Source of the DNA: Actinomadura terrae
GTDB taxonomy: Bacteria; Actinomycetota; Actinomycetes; Streptosporangiales; Streptosporangiaceae
Length of the DNA stretch: 64,000 nucleotides
Reading direction: 5' to 3'
Assembly (NCBI RefSeq): GCF_022751215.1
Contig: NZ_JAICDG010000009.1
Span: forward strand, 1-64,000
The notes beneath the pieces were generated by a model. It was not told the DNA's origin. It saw only the letters and a list, made by a program, of their open reading frames with translations, and did no database searches. Position 1 is the stretch's first letter. Every line of letters starts with the position of its first letter. A program made the position numbers and the translations under genes. This document shows positions 1-8,021 of this stretch, piece by piece.

Positions 1-432
1 TGACGCCCACCTGATCGAAGTGCTTCGCGACGAGTGGCTATCTGTGTGCTGTGTTGGCCAGGGCTCTTTGAGTTAGTGAGCTGTTCCCGCAGGACAAGCC
101 TGCCCGGTAGCGACCCCGGTCTTGCGTGCCGAGAGCCCACCCCGGCGGCTATGCATGTACGTGTGTGTTGTAACGGCTGTCGCGTTGTACGGAGGACACC
201 TCACGGGCCTCCCGGCGGGAGCCGACCCCGCCACCACTCGCCCATCCCGAAGTCGCTGGATGCGGCTCCGATCTTCACTGTGCCACGCGCACGCAGAGAT
301 CAAACCTCCGAAACCGCCCACCGCGTAGGGATTCGGGGCGTGTGTGGTTGTCCGTTGATGACCGCTGGCGCCCGGTGGCGTCCGCTGACGACTGGCCGCA
401 CACAGCTATAAGTGATGCAGATCACAATGTAA
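1..432. other. Non-coding left edge inside an integrated element
   Basis: I see no convincing gene here. The composition is clearly less GC-rich than the rest of the window, like the adjacent recombinase gene, which fits the interior of a mobile element. A reading frame open from the left edge to a TAG at 74-76 could be the tail of a protein starting outside the window (it begins DAHLIEVLRDEW), but this is too short to identify. Other open frames in the stretch lack ribosome-binding sites and recognisable content. Confidence 0.4.
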
Positions 433-465
433 GAGGCCCCGGTCGGTCTTCACCTCCGGGGCCTC
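433..465 (-). terminator. Hairpin terminator of the serine recombinase gene
   Basis: A perfect 10-bp inverted repeat, GAGGCCCCGG (433-442) and CCGGGGCCTC (456-465), with a 13-nt loop lies 15 bp beyond the stop codon of the recombinase gene. The position and strength suit an intrinsic-type terminator, although no clear T-tract follows on the minus strand. Confidence 0.7.
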
Positions 466-479
466 GACGGTGGCGGGTC

Positions 480-1994
480 TCAGGCTTCGCGCCAGATCGG
501 CTCTAGAAGATCGGGGTCGAACTTACTGCGGCTGCCGTTTCCCTTGCCCGCCGGGTGCACGATGATCGCGTGGAAGCACTCCCGCACATAAGTGCGCTTC
601 TGTGAGATGTCCAACCGATCATCATCGGTCTCGGAATACCACCGTCGCCGAATGTCTGTCACGTCTCTCTCGGCCTGCTGTGCGGCCAACTCGTACCGCG
701 CACGGTCAGCACGGAGACGCGCTATCTCCGGCTCTAGATCCTCGATCAACTGAAAGAACAGCTCATTCGTGATCTTGCGCTGACGGAAACGGTCACGGAG
801 TTCTCTCATCTGCCCCTCGCGTTCTTCAAGCTCTGCCTGTCCTGGCCAGGGGCCTACTTCGCGGGCAGCAACGGCGCCGCGCTCTTCGAGCTTGGCCAAT
901 ACCGCCTCGGAGACGAACTCCTCAAGCTTGTCCCCCCGGCGCGCCAAAGCTCCACAACCTCCCTGCGCCTTGGACTTACAGAAGTAGCGAAAGGTCCCTC
1001 TCTTGCGGTTGTTGAGCACGCGAAGCTTTGTGTTGCACATTGTTCCATCAGGCAGGATGCGACCGCATCGGAGAACCCCGGTGAGAAGATAACGATGCTC
1101 GGTGTGATCACGCGGCAAGGGCTGGCGAACGCTCCCATCCTCCTTGAGAACGTTTCCCTTGCGCGTTTCAAAGATCGCGCGAAGAGCTTCCCACTGTTCA
1201 GTCGAAATGATCGGCTCCCATTCACCCTCAACGGGCACGCCATCCTTCTCGACCAATTCACCTTTGATCATCCGCCATCCGCAGAGACGCGGGTTTGCCA
1301 GCATCTTACGTGTGGGGCTGGTGGTCCAATCGTTCCCGCGCGGCGTCTTGAGCCCCCTCTCTTGCCACTCCTTCACGATGGAGTTGAGCGAGCGACCTCC
1401 GATAAACTCTCCCACTGCCTTGCGAATCGCGGCGGCCTCGACCGGGTCGAGAGTGACTCGGTCCTCTTTCCATCCGAAAGCGCGACCCCCGGTCGGTACC
1501 GCACCCTTTTCTGCGCGTCCTCGGTGCCATTGCCGGACACGTCGGCGCATCTTCTTCACTTCCATGCGGGAGATCACCGCACCCATGAGTCCCATGGACT
1601 CGACGTCTTCGCTATAGAGGTCTTTGAACCCCCGTGCGTCGGCGTACACCCTGCCCTCTTCCAGGGTGATCGCGTCTACGAACCGCTCATAGTCGCCTGC
1701 TCGCCGGATGAGTCGGTCGTCAGCAACGACGATGCAGCCTGAAACGGGCGTACCGTCTGCGAGCTTGCCCACACGGATGACCTTGAGCATGGCCTCGAAA
1801 TCATCACGCCGAACGTTGTCCTTCGCCGCTGACTTGTCGTTGTCCTTGAAGCGCTTGACGATGCGGCACCCGAGACGGGCGGCGGTCTGCTCGTTGACCG
1901 CCTGCTGGTCTTCTACCGTGTGCTCGTCCTTCGCCTTGTCGGCGCTGGCGCGGACGTAGTCCACCACGGGGATCAGGTCACGCTGCGTAGCCAC
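480..1994 (-). CDS. Large serine recombinase (phage/ICE-type integrase)
   Basis: This 504-aa protein is a site-specific integrase of the large serine recombinase family. The N-terminal resolvase domain (about residues 8-150) carries the presumed nucleophile Ser17 in YVRAS and the arginine-rich DDRLIRR segment. A recombinase domain follows (about 170-290), then a zinc-ribbon with paired cysteines (CGRILPDGTMC and later CKSKAQGGC) and a C-terminal coiled-coil-like region. I chose the GTG at 1994 because GGAGG (CCTCC at 2003-2007) sits 8 bp upstream and homology starts there; an in-frame ATG further upstream lacks this support. The gene is less GC-rich than its neighbours. It ends an integrated element and points away from a disrupted TRIC gene, the usual layout of an integrase next to its own att site. 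Confidence 0.92.
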   Translation of the reverse strand: MATQRDLIPVVDYVRASADKAKDEHTVEDQQAVNEQTAARLGCRIVKRFKDNDKSAAKDNVRRDDFEAMLKVIRVGKLADGTPVSGCIVVADDRLIRRAGDYERFVDAITLEEGRVYADARGFKDLYSEDVESMGLMGAVISRMEVKKMRRRVRQWHRGRAEKGAVPTGGRAFGWKEDRVTLDPVEAAAIRKAVGEFIGGRSLNSIVKEWQERGLKTPRGNDWTTSPTRKMLANPRLCGWRMIKGELVEKDGVPVEGEWEPIISTEQWEALRAIFETRKGNVLKEDGSVRQPLPRDHTEHRYLLTGVLRCGRILPDGTMCNTKLRVLNNRKRGTFRYFCKSKAQGGCGALARRGDKLEEFVSEAVLAKLEERGAVAAREVGPWPGQAELEEREGQMRELRDRFRQRKITNELFFQLIEDLEPEIARLRADRARYELAAQQAERDVTDIRRRWYSETDDDRLDISQKRTYVRECFHAIIVHPAGKGNGSRSKFDPDLLEPIWREA

Positions 1995-2009
1995 TGCGGG
2001 TACCTCCAG

Positions 2010-2060
2010 AAGTATCCTAGTTCGTCCTTCTGGCATCCGCAGGTCACCCGGCTCCTCCCC
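2010..2060. other. Probable attachment-site junction (attR-like) of the integrated element
   Basis: Sequence changes here from low-GC element DNA carrying the integrase start to very GC-rich chromosomal DNA encoding the second half of a TRIC/UPF0126 protein. The junction must lie between the integrase ribosome-binding site (2003-2007) and the first residues that match the membrane protein (about 2031-2036). The exact crossover dinucleotide cannot be read from one end; the partner junction lies outside the window to the left. Confidence 0.6.
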
Positions 2061-2414
2061 GCGGTACTGCTGTTCGACGCGGCGGGGCTCGGGCTGTTCT
2101 GCGCGACCGGGACGCTGAAGGCGCTGGAGCACGGGCTGTCGCCGCTGCACTCGGTGCTGCTCGGCGTGGTCACGGCGGTCGGCGGCGGCATCCTGCGGGA
2201 CGTGCTGAGCGGGCAGATCCCCTCGGTGCTCTACGACCGGCAGCTCTACGCGCTCCCGGCGATGCTGGGGGCCGCGGTGATGGCCGTCGCGTACACGGCG
2301 GACCTGCACGGCGGCACCGTCACCGCGGGCGCGGCGGTGCTGGCGACCGGGCTGCGGGTGCTGGCGATGCGGTACGGGTGGCGGACGCCCCGCCCCCGCG
2401 GCGTCCCCGACTGA
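2034..2414 (+). pseudogene. 3' fragment of a TRIC/UPF0126 trimeric cation-channel family gene
   Basis: About 126 codons encode the C-terminal repeat of a UPF0126 (TRIC-like) inner-membrane protein, recognisable from DAAGLGLFCATGTLKA, TAVGGGILRDVLSG and the downstream hydrophobic helices. Family members are normally about 200 aa, with two homologous three-helix repeats, and the whole first repeat is missing. The reading frame runs leftwards into the integrase gene without a plausible start, so the gene was split by integration of the element. Whether the 5' half survives at the other junction cannot be seen. The remnant ends at TGA 2412-2414, about 80 bp before fdhD. Confidence 0.8.
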
Positions 2415-2493
2415 CCCCTTGCGCCGCCCCTCCCCCGCGTCCGGCCAGGGGGCTTTTTCGTTACTCGCCTGTTCGGGGGGTAACGTCACGGTC

Positions 2494-3306
2494 ATGGGGC
2501 GGATCACCGTGCGCAGGCCCGTGCTGAGGCTGAGCACCACAGGAACGGGCGGGCGGCGTCCCGACACACTCGCGGTCGAGGAGCCCCTGGAGATCCGCGT
2601 GGCGGGCAAACCGCTCACGATCACGATGCGGACCCCCGGGCACGACTTCGACCTCGTCGCGGGCTTCCTGGCGGCCGAGGGCGTCATCGCGGGCGCGGCC
2701 GACCTGACCGCGATGCGCTACTGCGCCGACACCGAGGAGCAGAACACCCTCGACGTGACGCTGGCGCCGGACGTGCCCGCGCCCGACGACTCGATGACGC
2801 GCGCGTTCGCGACGACCAGCGCGTGCGGGGTGTGCGGGAAGTCCAGCATCGAGGCGCTGCGCGCCGACCGCCCCTACGAGGTCGCGGGCGACCCGGTGCG
2901 GCTGACCCCGGCGGTGCTGGCGGCGCTGCCGGAGCGGCTGCGGGAGGCGCAGCGCGTCTTCGACCGGACGGGCGGCCTGCACGCGGCGGGCCTGTTCGAC
3001 GCCGCCGGGACGCTGCTGGCCGTCCGGGAGGACGTCGGGCGGCACAACGCGGTCGACAAGGTCGTCGGCTGGGCGCTGCGCGCGGGCCTGCTGCCGCTCG
3101 CGGGGCACGTGCTGATGGTCAGCGGGCGGGCGTCCTTCGAGCTGACCCAGAAGGCGGCGCAGGCGGGAATCCCGGTGCTGGCGGCCGTGTCGGCGCCGTC
3201 GTCGCTCGCGGTGGACCTCGCGTCCGACGCGGGCATGACGCTCGTCGGCTTCCTGCGCGGCGACACGATGAACGTCTATTCGGGCGCCGAGCGCATCATC
3301 CGCTGA
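2494..3306 (+). CDS. fdhD: Formate dehydrogenase accessory sulfurtransferase FdhD
   Basis: This 270-aa cytoplasmic protein transfers sulfur from a cysteine desulfurase to the molybdenum cofactor of formate dehydrogenase. The family hallmark CGVCG redox cysteine pair lies near residue 110 (TSACGVCGKSS), and the C-terminal half has the nucleotide-fold motifs EDVGRHNAVDK and SGRASFEL. I start at ATG 2494 because the protein then begins MGRITVRRPV as in relatives; frames starting at 2419 add an unrelated leader. No formate dehydrogenase subunit is nearby, so the client enzyme is encoded elsewhere. The gene lies directly after the broken TRIC gene. Confidence 0.93.
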   Translation: MGRITVRRPVLRLSTTGTGGRRPDTLAVEEPLEIRVAGKPLTITMRTPGHDFDLVAGFLAAEGVIAGAADLTAMRYCADTEEQNTLDVTLAPDVPAPDDSMTRAFATTSACGVCGKSSIEALRADRPYEVAGDPVRLTPAVLAALPERLREAQRVFDRTGGLHAAGLFDAAGTLLAVREDVGRHNAVDKVVGWALRAGLLPLAGHVLMVSGRASFELTQKAAQAGIPVLAAVSAPSSLAVDLASDAGMTLVGFLRGDTMNVYSGAERIIR

Positions 3307-3310
3307 ACGC

Positions 3311-3342
3311 GGCACTCGATGAACACGGCACTCGATGAACAC
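3311..3342. repeat. Perfect 16-bp direct repeat (x2) upstream of the FAD oxidoreductase gene
   Basis: The unit GGCACTCGATGAACAC occurs at 3311-3326 and again, identical, at 3327-3342, preceded by a degenerate partial copy (GCTGAACGC). It fills the gap between the fdhD stop and the next gene, ending 28 bp before its start codon. It is one of several short tandem repeats placed just 5' of genes in this window. Confidence 0.8.
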
Positions 3343-3370
3343 GGGTACCCGACCGCCTAGGGTGATCGAC

Positions 3371-4984
3371 ATGGCGGACGCGGTGGTCATCGGAGCGGGA
3401 CCCAACGGGTTGGTCGCGGCCAACCTCCTGGCCGACGCGGGCTGGGACGTGGAGGTCCTGGAGGCGCAGCCCGAGCCGGGCGGGGCGGTGCGCAGCGACC
3501 GGGGCGTCCACCCCGACTACGTCAGCGACCTGTGCAGCGCCTTCTACCCGCTCGGCGTCGCGTCCCCGGTGATGCGGGCGCTGCGGCTCCAGGAGCACGG
3601 CCTGCGGTGGCGGCACGCCCCGGCCGTGCTCGCGCACCCGCTGCCGGACGGGCGGTCCGCCATCCTGGAGCGCGACCCCGAGGCCACCGCCGCGAGCCTG
3701 GACGCGCTCGGCGCCGGCGACGGCAAGGCGTGGCTGCGCCTGTACGGGATGTGGGAGAAGGTCGGCGAGGAGCTGCTGGAGGCGCTGTTCGGCCCGTTCC
3801 CGCCCGTCCGCGCCGCACTGCCGCTGGCCGCCGCCGCGCGGCGCGCGGGCGGGCTGCGCGTCCTGCGGACGCTGCTGGCACCGGTGCGCACGCTCGGCGA
3901 GCAGGAGTTCGCCGGTCCCGGCGGGCCGCTGCTGCTGGCCGGGTCGGCGCTGCACACCGACGCGTTCCCCGAGACGACGGGCGGCGCCGCGTACGGGTGG
4001 CTGCTGGCGATGCTCGGGCAGCGCTACGGCTGGCCGGTGCCGGAGGGCGGCGCGGGCGAGCTGACGGCCGCGCTCGTCCGGCGGCTGGAGTCGCGCGGCG
4101 GACGGCTCCGTTGCGACACGCCGGTCACCTCGGTCGTCGTCCGGAACGGGCGGGCCCTCGGCGTCCGCACCGCGGGCGGGGAGGCGGTGCGGGCCAGGCG
4201 GGCGGTGCTGGCGGACGTGTCGGCGCCCGCGCTCTACGGCGGGCTCGTCGGCTGGTCCGACCTGCCCGGTCCCCTGCGCGAGGACATGCGGCGCTTCCAC
4301 TGGGACAACGCCACGTTCAAGGTCGACTGGGCGCTGTCCGGCCCGATCCCCTGGGCGTCGGACGGCACCGGACGGGCGGGCACCGTGCACCTGTCCCCCG
4401 GCATGGACGCGCTCACCGGCTACAGCGCGCAGCTCGCGAGCGGCCGCGTGCCGTCCGAGCCGTTCGCGCTGCTCGGCCAGATGACGACCGCCGACCCCGC
4501 CCGCTCCCCCGCCGGGACGGAGTCGGTGTGGGCCTACACGCACGTCCCGCACCGGGTCGCGGGCGACGCCGGGCCCGACAGGATCACCGGTGCCTGGGAC
4601 GAGCGGGAACAGGTGGCGATGGCCGACCGGCTGGAGTCGGTGATCGAGCGCCTCGCGCCCGGCTTCCGCGACCGCGTCGCCGCGCGCCGGATCATCGCGC
4701 CGCCCATGTTCTCCGAGCACGACGCCAACCTCCCGAACGGCGCGCTCAACGGGGGGACGGGGCTGGCGCACCAGCAGTTCGTGCTGCGTCCCGTCCCCGG
4801 CCTCGGACGCGCGGAGACGCCGGTCGCGGGCCTGTTCCTGGCGTCGGCGGCGGCGCACCCGGGCGGCGGCGTGCACGGCGCGTGCGGCGCCAACGCGGCG
4901 CGCGCGGCCCTCGCCCACGACCGGCCCGCCGGGCGCCTGCTGCTCACCCCCGGCCTGGAGGCCCTCCGCCGCCTCCTCACGTAA
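3371..4984 (+). CDS. FAD-dependent phytoene-desaturase-like oxidoreductase
   Basis: This 537-aa protein belongs to the phytoene dehydrogenase/amine-oxidoreductase superfamily (COG1233 type). The N-terminal dinucleotide-binding fold is clear: VVIGAGPNGLVAANLLADAG followed by an acidic residue in EVLEA, then the GGAVRS motif. The C-terminal FAD-contact segment reads GLFLASAAAHPGGGVHGACG. The substrate cannot be deduced: there is no phytoene synthase or other carotenoid gene beside it, so a carotenoid role is not supported. ATG 3371 is chosen because the Rossmann motif then starts within ten residues; an ATG at 3335 lies inside a tandem repeat. The gene follows fdhD after 64 bp. Confidence 0.85.
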   Translation: MADAVVIGAGPNGLVAANLLADAGWDVEVLEAQPEPGGAVRSDRGVHPDYVSDLCSAFYPLGVASPVMRALRLQEHGLRWRHAPAVLAHPLPDGRSAILERDPEATAASLDALGAGDGKAWLRLYGMWEKVGEELLEALFGPFPPVRAALPLAAAARRAGGLRVLRTLLAPVRTLGEQEFAGPGGPLLLAGSALHTDAFPETTGGAAYGWLLAMLGQRYGWPVPEGGAGELTAALVRRLESRGGRLRCDTPVTSVVVRNGRALGVRTAGGEAVRARRAVLADVSAPALYGGLVGWSDLPGPLREDMRRFHWDNATFKVDWALSGPIPWASDGTGRAGTVHLSPGMDALTGYSAQLASGRVPSEPFALLGQMTTADPARSPAGTESVWAYTHVPHRVAGDAGPDRITGAWDEREQVAMADRLESVIERLAPGFRDRVAARRIIAPPMFSEHDANLPNGALNGGTGLAHQQFVLRPVPGLGRAETPVAGLFLASAAAHPGGGVHGACGANAARAALAHDRPAGRLLLTPGLEALRRLLT

Positions 4985-4985
4985 T

Positions 4986-5082
4986 CCAGATGTTTGGACA
5001 AATGCCCAGATAAATGGCCGTTTGCGGCTTTTATCCGGGTTAGTGAGCTGGAAGGGTTTACCGCCGTGGGGTTTTCCCCACG
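4986..5082. promoter_or_regulatory. AT-richer intergenic stretch with a 20-bp-spaced direct repeat and a hairpin
   Basis: CCAGAT occurs at 4986-4991 and 5006-5011, exactly 20 bp apart, inside a locally AT-rich tract. A 7-bp stem CGTGGGG/CCCCACG with a TTTT loop follows at 5065-5082. The hairpin may end transcription of the upstream oxidoreductase gene, and the repeat may be an operator for the CBS gene starting at 5176. Both readings are inference. Confidence 0.3.
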
Positions 5083-5175
5083 CCCGGAACATGCGACCTT
5101 GGCAGGAGGAAGCCCGGCGACCGGCCCCCGGCGGCCGTCGCGCCACGGGGCCGAACCGGCAGCGGAGCGTGAGGC

Positions 5176-5610
5176 ATGCGGATTCGCGACATCCTGCGGC
5201 GGAAGGGAGACACGGTGGCCACGGTGCGGCCCGAGGCCACCGTGCGGCAGCTGCTCGCCGTCCTGGCCGAGCACAACATCGGGGCGGCGGTCGTCTCGCC
5301 CGACGGCGCGACGATCACCGGCATCGTCTCCGAGCGCGACGTCGTGCGGCGGCTGCACGACCGCGGCGCGGCGCTGCTCGACCGCCCGGTCACCGAGATC
5401 ATGACCGCGGAGGTCCGCAGCTGCGCTCCCGACGACCGGGTCGAGGACCTGCGCCGCACGATGACCGAGCACCGGTTCCGGCACGTGCCCGTCGTGCTGG
5501 ACGGGCGGCTCGCCGGGATCGTCAGCATCGGCGACGTCGTCAAGAGCGCGATCGACGAGTTGCAGAGCGAGCGCGAGCACCTGGTCGACTACATCCAGCG
5601 CGCGCCCTAA
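5176..5610 (+). CDS. Two-CBS-domain protein
   Basis: This 144-aa protein consists almost entirely of a CBS pair (about residues 8-62 and 72-130), the Bateman module that senses adenine nucleotides or related ligands. Typical segments are GIVSERDVVRRL at the end of CBS1 and RHVPVVLDGRLAGIVSIGDVVK in CBS2. It resembles stand-alone actinobacterial CBS proteins such as mycobacterial Hrp1, but no ligand or partner can be inferred. The start has a ribosome-binding site (GGAG about 10 bp upstream). Its TAA stop lies within a CTAA tetranucleotide that borders a MITE-like repeat. Confidence 0.9.
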   Translation: MRIRDILRRKGDTVATVRPEATVRQLLAVLAEHNIGAAVVSPDGATITGIVSERDVVRRLHDRGAALLDRPVTEIMTAEVRSCAPDDRVEDLRRTMTEHRFRHVPVVLDGRLAGIVSIGDVVKSAIDELQSEREHLVDYIQRAP

Positions 5611-5790
5611 TTTATAAAGCCCCGGCCCAAGGCACTCGCCTGGCGGCTCGTACCTTGACCGTGCCTTGGCGGGCGCGGAATCGCTTCGCGATCTTCCCGG
5701 TGGGGGCCTCGCCTCCGGCGTCGGCCCCCACCGCTCAGCTAACGCGCCCGCGCGGTGGCTGAGGTCGCTGCGCAGCCCCGTCCGGGCCCC
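5611..5790 (+). repeat. MITE-like intergenic repeat, copy 1
   Basis: This copy aligns along most of its length with the repeats at 16650-16822 (inverted) and 45097-45260. Shared landmarks in order are an AAAGCC-type end, CTCGCCTGGCGGCTCG, GCTTCGCGATCTTC, a GC-rich hairpin and CCACCGCTCAGCTA. The hairpin here is GGTGGGGGCC (5699-5708) and GGCCCCCACC (5723-5732). The left end abuts the stop codon of the CBS gene (CTAA). It lies between convergent genes, so the hairpin may act as a bidirectional terminator. The right boundary is uncertain. Peptides read from this repeat recur in the other copies and should not be annotated as proteins. Confidence 0.8.
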
Positions 5791-5800
5791 CTGGGGCGGC

Positions 5801-7273
5801 TCAGACGTAGGCGGGGACGGGGCGGGCGGCGGGGGCCTCCCGTACCTCCTGGTAGACGTGCGCGAGCCGCTCGACCGCGAGGCGCAGCGTGCCGGGCGGC
5901 AGCACGTACGGCAGCCGGACGTAGTCCTCCAGCACGCCGTCGGCGCCGAACACCGGGCCGGGCGCCACCCGCACGCCGGCACGCTCGGCCGCCTCGGCGA
6001 GCCGCGTCGCGACCGGCGCGTCGAGCCGCGCCCACAGCGACATCCCGCCGTCGGGCAGCTCGAACTCCCAGCTCGGGAGCCCCTCACGGAGCGCCTCGGC
6101 GAGGGCGTCGCGGCTCCGCCGCAGGGTCGCGGCACGGTCGGCGCGGACCTCCTCCAGCCGTAGCAGCAGCTCGCGGACGATCAGCTGGTCCAGCACGGGG
6201 CTCGCCATGTCGAACGGCTCGCGGGCGACCGTCAGGCGGCGCGCCAGCGGCGCCGTCGTGCGGATCCAGCCGATCCGCAGCCCGCCCCACAGCAGCTTGG
6301 ACGCCGACCCGACGCTGACCACCCGGCCGCCGGTGTCGAACGCGGCGAGCGGCGGCTCGCGCGGTGCGTCCGGGTCGAGCGCGAGGTCGGCGAAGGTCTC
6401 GTCGACCACGAGGAACGCGTCGGCGCGGCGCGCGGCGCCGACCAGCGCGTCCCGGTCCTCGGCCGGCATCAGGCGCCCGGTCGGGTTCTGGAAGTCGGGG
6501 ATCATGTAGGCCATCCGGACGGCGGCCTGCCGCATGCCGCCCGCGACCAGCTCCAGGTCCCAGCCCTCGTTCACCCCGACCGGGACGAGCCGGACGCCGC
6601 GCCCGCGCAGCGCGCCGAGCGCGTGCGGGTAGGTCGGCCGCTCCACCATGACCGCGTCGCCCGGCTCGGCCAGCGAGTGCGTCAGCAGCGTGAACGCGTG
6701 CTGCGCGCCGGTCGTGACGACGATCTGGTCGGGCCGGGTGGGGACGCCGCGCGCCGCGTACCCGGCGGCGACGACCTCGCGCAGGCTCGCGAGCCCGGCG
6801 GGCTCGTAGCCGGGGCCCGCGCTGTGCCGGGGCAGCTCGGCGACGGCGGCGGCGACGGCCTCCTCGAAGATCGCCGGGGCGCCGGGGGTGGCGCAGCCGA
6901 GGTCGATGAACCCGTCCACGTCGGGCACCGGGTGGGCCCTGCCGTACCGCCTGCCCGCGGCGGGCGCCGCCTCCGCGGGCGGGCGCGCCGACCAGCGCCC
7001 AGGGGGCAGGGCCGTCCAGCTCCCCGCGCCCTGCCTGCTGGCGACGTGGCCCTCTTCGCGGAGCCGGTCGTAGGCGGCGGTGACGGTGGTGCGGCTGACG
7101 CCGAGCGCGGCGGCCAGGTCGCGTTCGGCGGGCAGGCGGGTGCGCGGGGCGAGCCGTCCGTCCTGGATCAGGCCGCGGACGGCGCCGGCGAGCGCCGCGT
7201 AGACGGGCCGCTCGCGCGGGACGTCGCCGAGGAGCCGGGCCAGGTGCGGTCCGCTGACGTAACGCGTGCTCAC
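5801..7273 (-). CDS. yczR: MocR/PdxR-family transcriptional regulator, YczR-like
   Basis: This 490-aa regulator combines an N-terminal GntR-type winged helix (about residues 15-85, with RLPAERDLAAALGVSRTTV) and a large fold-type I aminotransferase-like domain. The PLP-lysine region is visible in SVGSASKLLWGGLRIGW. MocR proteins sense PLP or PLP adducts. Its divergent neighbour is yczE, and this YczR-YczE pairing is conserved across Bacillota and Actinobacteria, so control of yczE is likely. The GTG at 7273 is preferred because AAGGGGG lies 6 bp upstream and the HTH domain begins soon after. A candidate operator lies at 7288-7312. Confidence 0.9.
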   Translation of the reverse strand: MSTRYVSGPHLARLLGDVPRERPVYAALAGAVRGLIQDGRLAPRTRLPAERDLAAALGVSRTTVTAAYDRLREEGHVASRQGAGSWTALPPGRWSARPPAEAAPAAGRRYGRAHPVPDVDGFIDLGCATPGAPAIFEEAVAAAVAELPRHSAGPGYEPAGLASLREVVAAGYAARGVPTRPDQIVVTTGAQHAFTLLTHSLAEPGDAVMVERPTYPHALGALRGRGVRLVPVGVNEGWDLELVAGGMRQAAVRMAYMIPDFQNPTGRLMPAEDRDALVGAARRADAFLVVDETFADLALDPDAPREPPLAAFDTGGRVVSVGSASKLLWGGLRIGWIRTTAPLARRLTVAREPFDMASPVLDQLIVRELLLRLEEVRADRAATLRRSRDALAEALREGLPSWEFELPDGGMSLWARLDAPVATRLAEAAERAGVRVAPGPVFGADGVLEDYVRLPYVLPPGTLRLAVERLAHVYQEVREAPAARPVPAYV

Positions 7274-7287
7274 ACGAACCCCCTTAT

Positions 7288-7312
7288 AGGGCCACAATCC
7301 CATATTGGCCCT
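7288..7312. promoter_or_regulatory. Candidate YczR operator in the yczR-yczE divergent region
   Basis: A perfect 7-bp inverted repeat, AGGGCCA (7288-7294) and TGGCCCT (7306-7312), is separated by 11 bp of AT-richer DNA. A second imperfect dyad (TGGCC...GGCCA) overlaps it and extends to about 7327. The position between a MocR regulator and its divergent partner gene suggests an operator used for both. This is inferred from position and symmetry only. Confidence 0.45.
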
Positions 7313-7379
7313 GGTGAATCCAGGCCACTCTAGGCGATGATGGGTCAAAGCAAACCAAAACCGACTTCGGAGCGCGACA

Positions 7380-8021
7380 ATGGCCTTGATGGTACGCCGG
7401 CTGGTCCAGCTCTACGCTGGATTGGCCCTGTACGGGCTCGGGATCGCCCTCCAGGTGAGGTCCGATCTCGGCAACGCCCCGTGGGACGTCCTGCACCAGG
7501 GCCTGTCCCGGCGCGTCGGGCTCTCGATGGGCGCGTGGATCGTCATCGCGGGCGCGCTGGTGATGCTCGCCTGGATCCCGCTGCGGCAGCGCCCCGGCCT
7601 CGGGACGGTCAGCAACGTCGTCCTCGTCGGCGTCTTCGCCGACCTGTCCCTGTGGCTGCTGCCCGATCCCGACGCGCTCGCCGCCCGCTGGGCCTACCTG
7701 GTGGGCGCCGTCCTCGTCGGCGGGTTCGCCACCGGCTGCTACATCGGCGCGGGCCTCGGGCCCGGCCCGCGCGACGGCCTGATGACCGGCATCGCGGCGC
7801 GGGGCCACTCGATCCGCGCCGTCCGCACCGGTATCGAGGTGAGCGTGCTGGCCGCGGGCTGGCTGCTGGGCGGCACGGTCGGGCTGGGAACCGTCCTGTA
7901 CGCGTTCGCGATCGGCCCGCTCGCGCACGTGTTCCTGCCCGCGCTGACCGTCCGCAAGCCGGAGCACGCGCCGGACGGTCTAGAGGACGAGGCGGACCAC
8001 CTGGTCCGCCAGGGCGGATAG
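7380..8021 (+). CDS. yczE: YczE/YyaS/YitT-family membrane protein
   Basis: This 213-aa integral membrane protein has about five hydrophobic helices. The family-typical start LYGLGIALQVRSDLGNAPWDVLHQG and the central GAGLGPGPRDGLMTG repeat motif are both present (the first spans residues 18-42). The function of YczE is unknown; a transport role for a vitamin-B6-related compound has been suggested for the family because of its MocR partner. GGAG sits 8 bp before the ATG. Its last 42 bp overlap the 3' end of the glycerate kinase gene on the other strand. Confidence 0.88.
   Translation: MALMVRRLVQLYAGLALYGLGIALQVRSDLGNAPWDVLHQGLSRRVGLSMGAWIVIAGALVMLAWIPLRQRPGLGTVSNVVLVGVFADLSLWLLPDPDALAARWAYLVGAVLVGGFATGCYIGAGLGPGPRDGLMTGIAARGHSIRAVRTGIEVSVLAAGWLLGGTVGLGTVLYAFAIGPLAHVFLPALTVRKPEHAPDGLEDEADHLVRQGG

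Noticed and set aside
34..411. Small open frames at the left edge of the window
   Set aside because: They overlap in several frames, have no ribosome-binding site and no recognisable sequence features.
3371..4984. Carotenoid biosynthesis locus based on the phytoene-desaturase-like protein
   Set aside because: No phytoene synthase, GGPP synthase or cyclase lies nearby, and this superfamily includes many enzymes with other or unknown substrates.
71..5050. Shared 12-mer GTTAGTGAGCTG near 71-82 and near 5039-5050, considered as a possible att or operator pair
   Set aside because: A 12-bp match between two places in 64 kb is expected by chance many times, and the flanks do not match.
5611..5790. 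Recurring peptide RFAIFPVG-like reading frames suggesting a conserved small protein in the intergenic repeats
   Set aside because: The similarity comes from the repeated DNA itself. Frames differ between the copies and none has a conserved start or ribosome-binding site.
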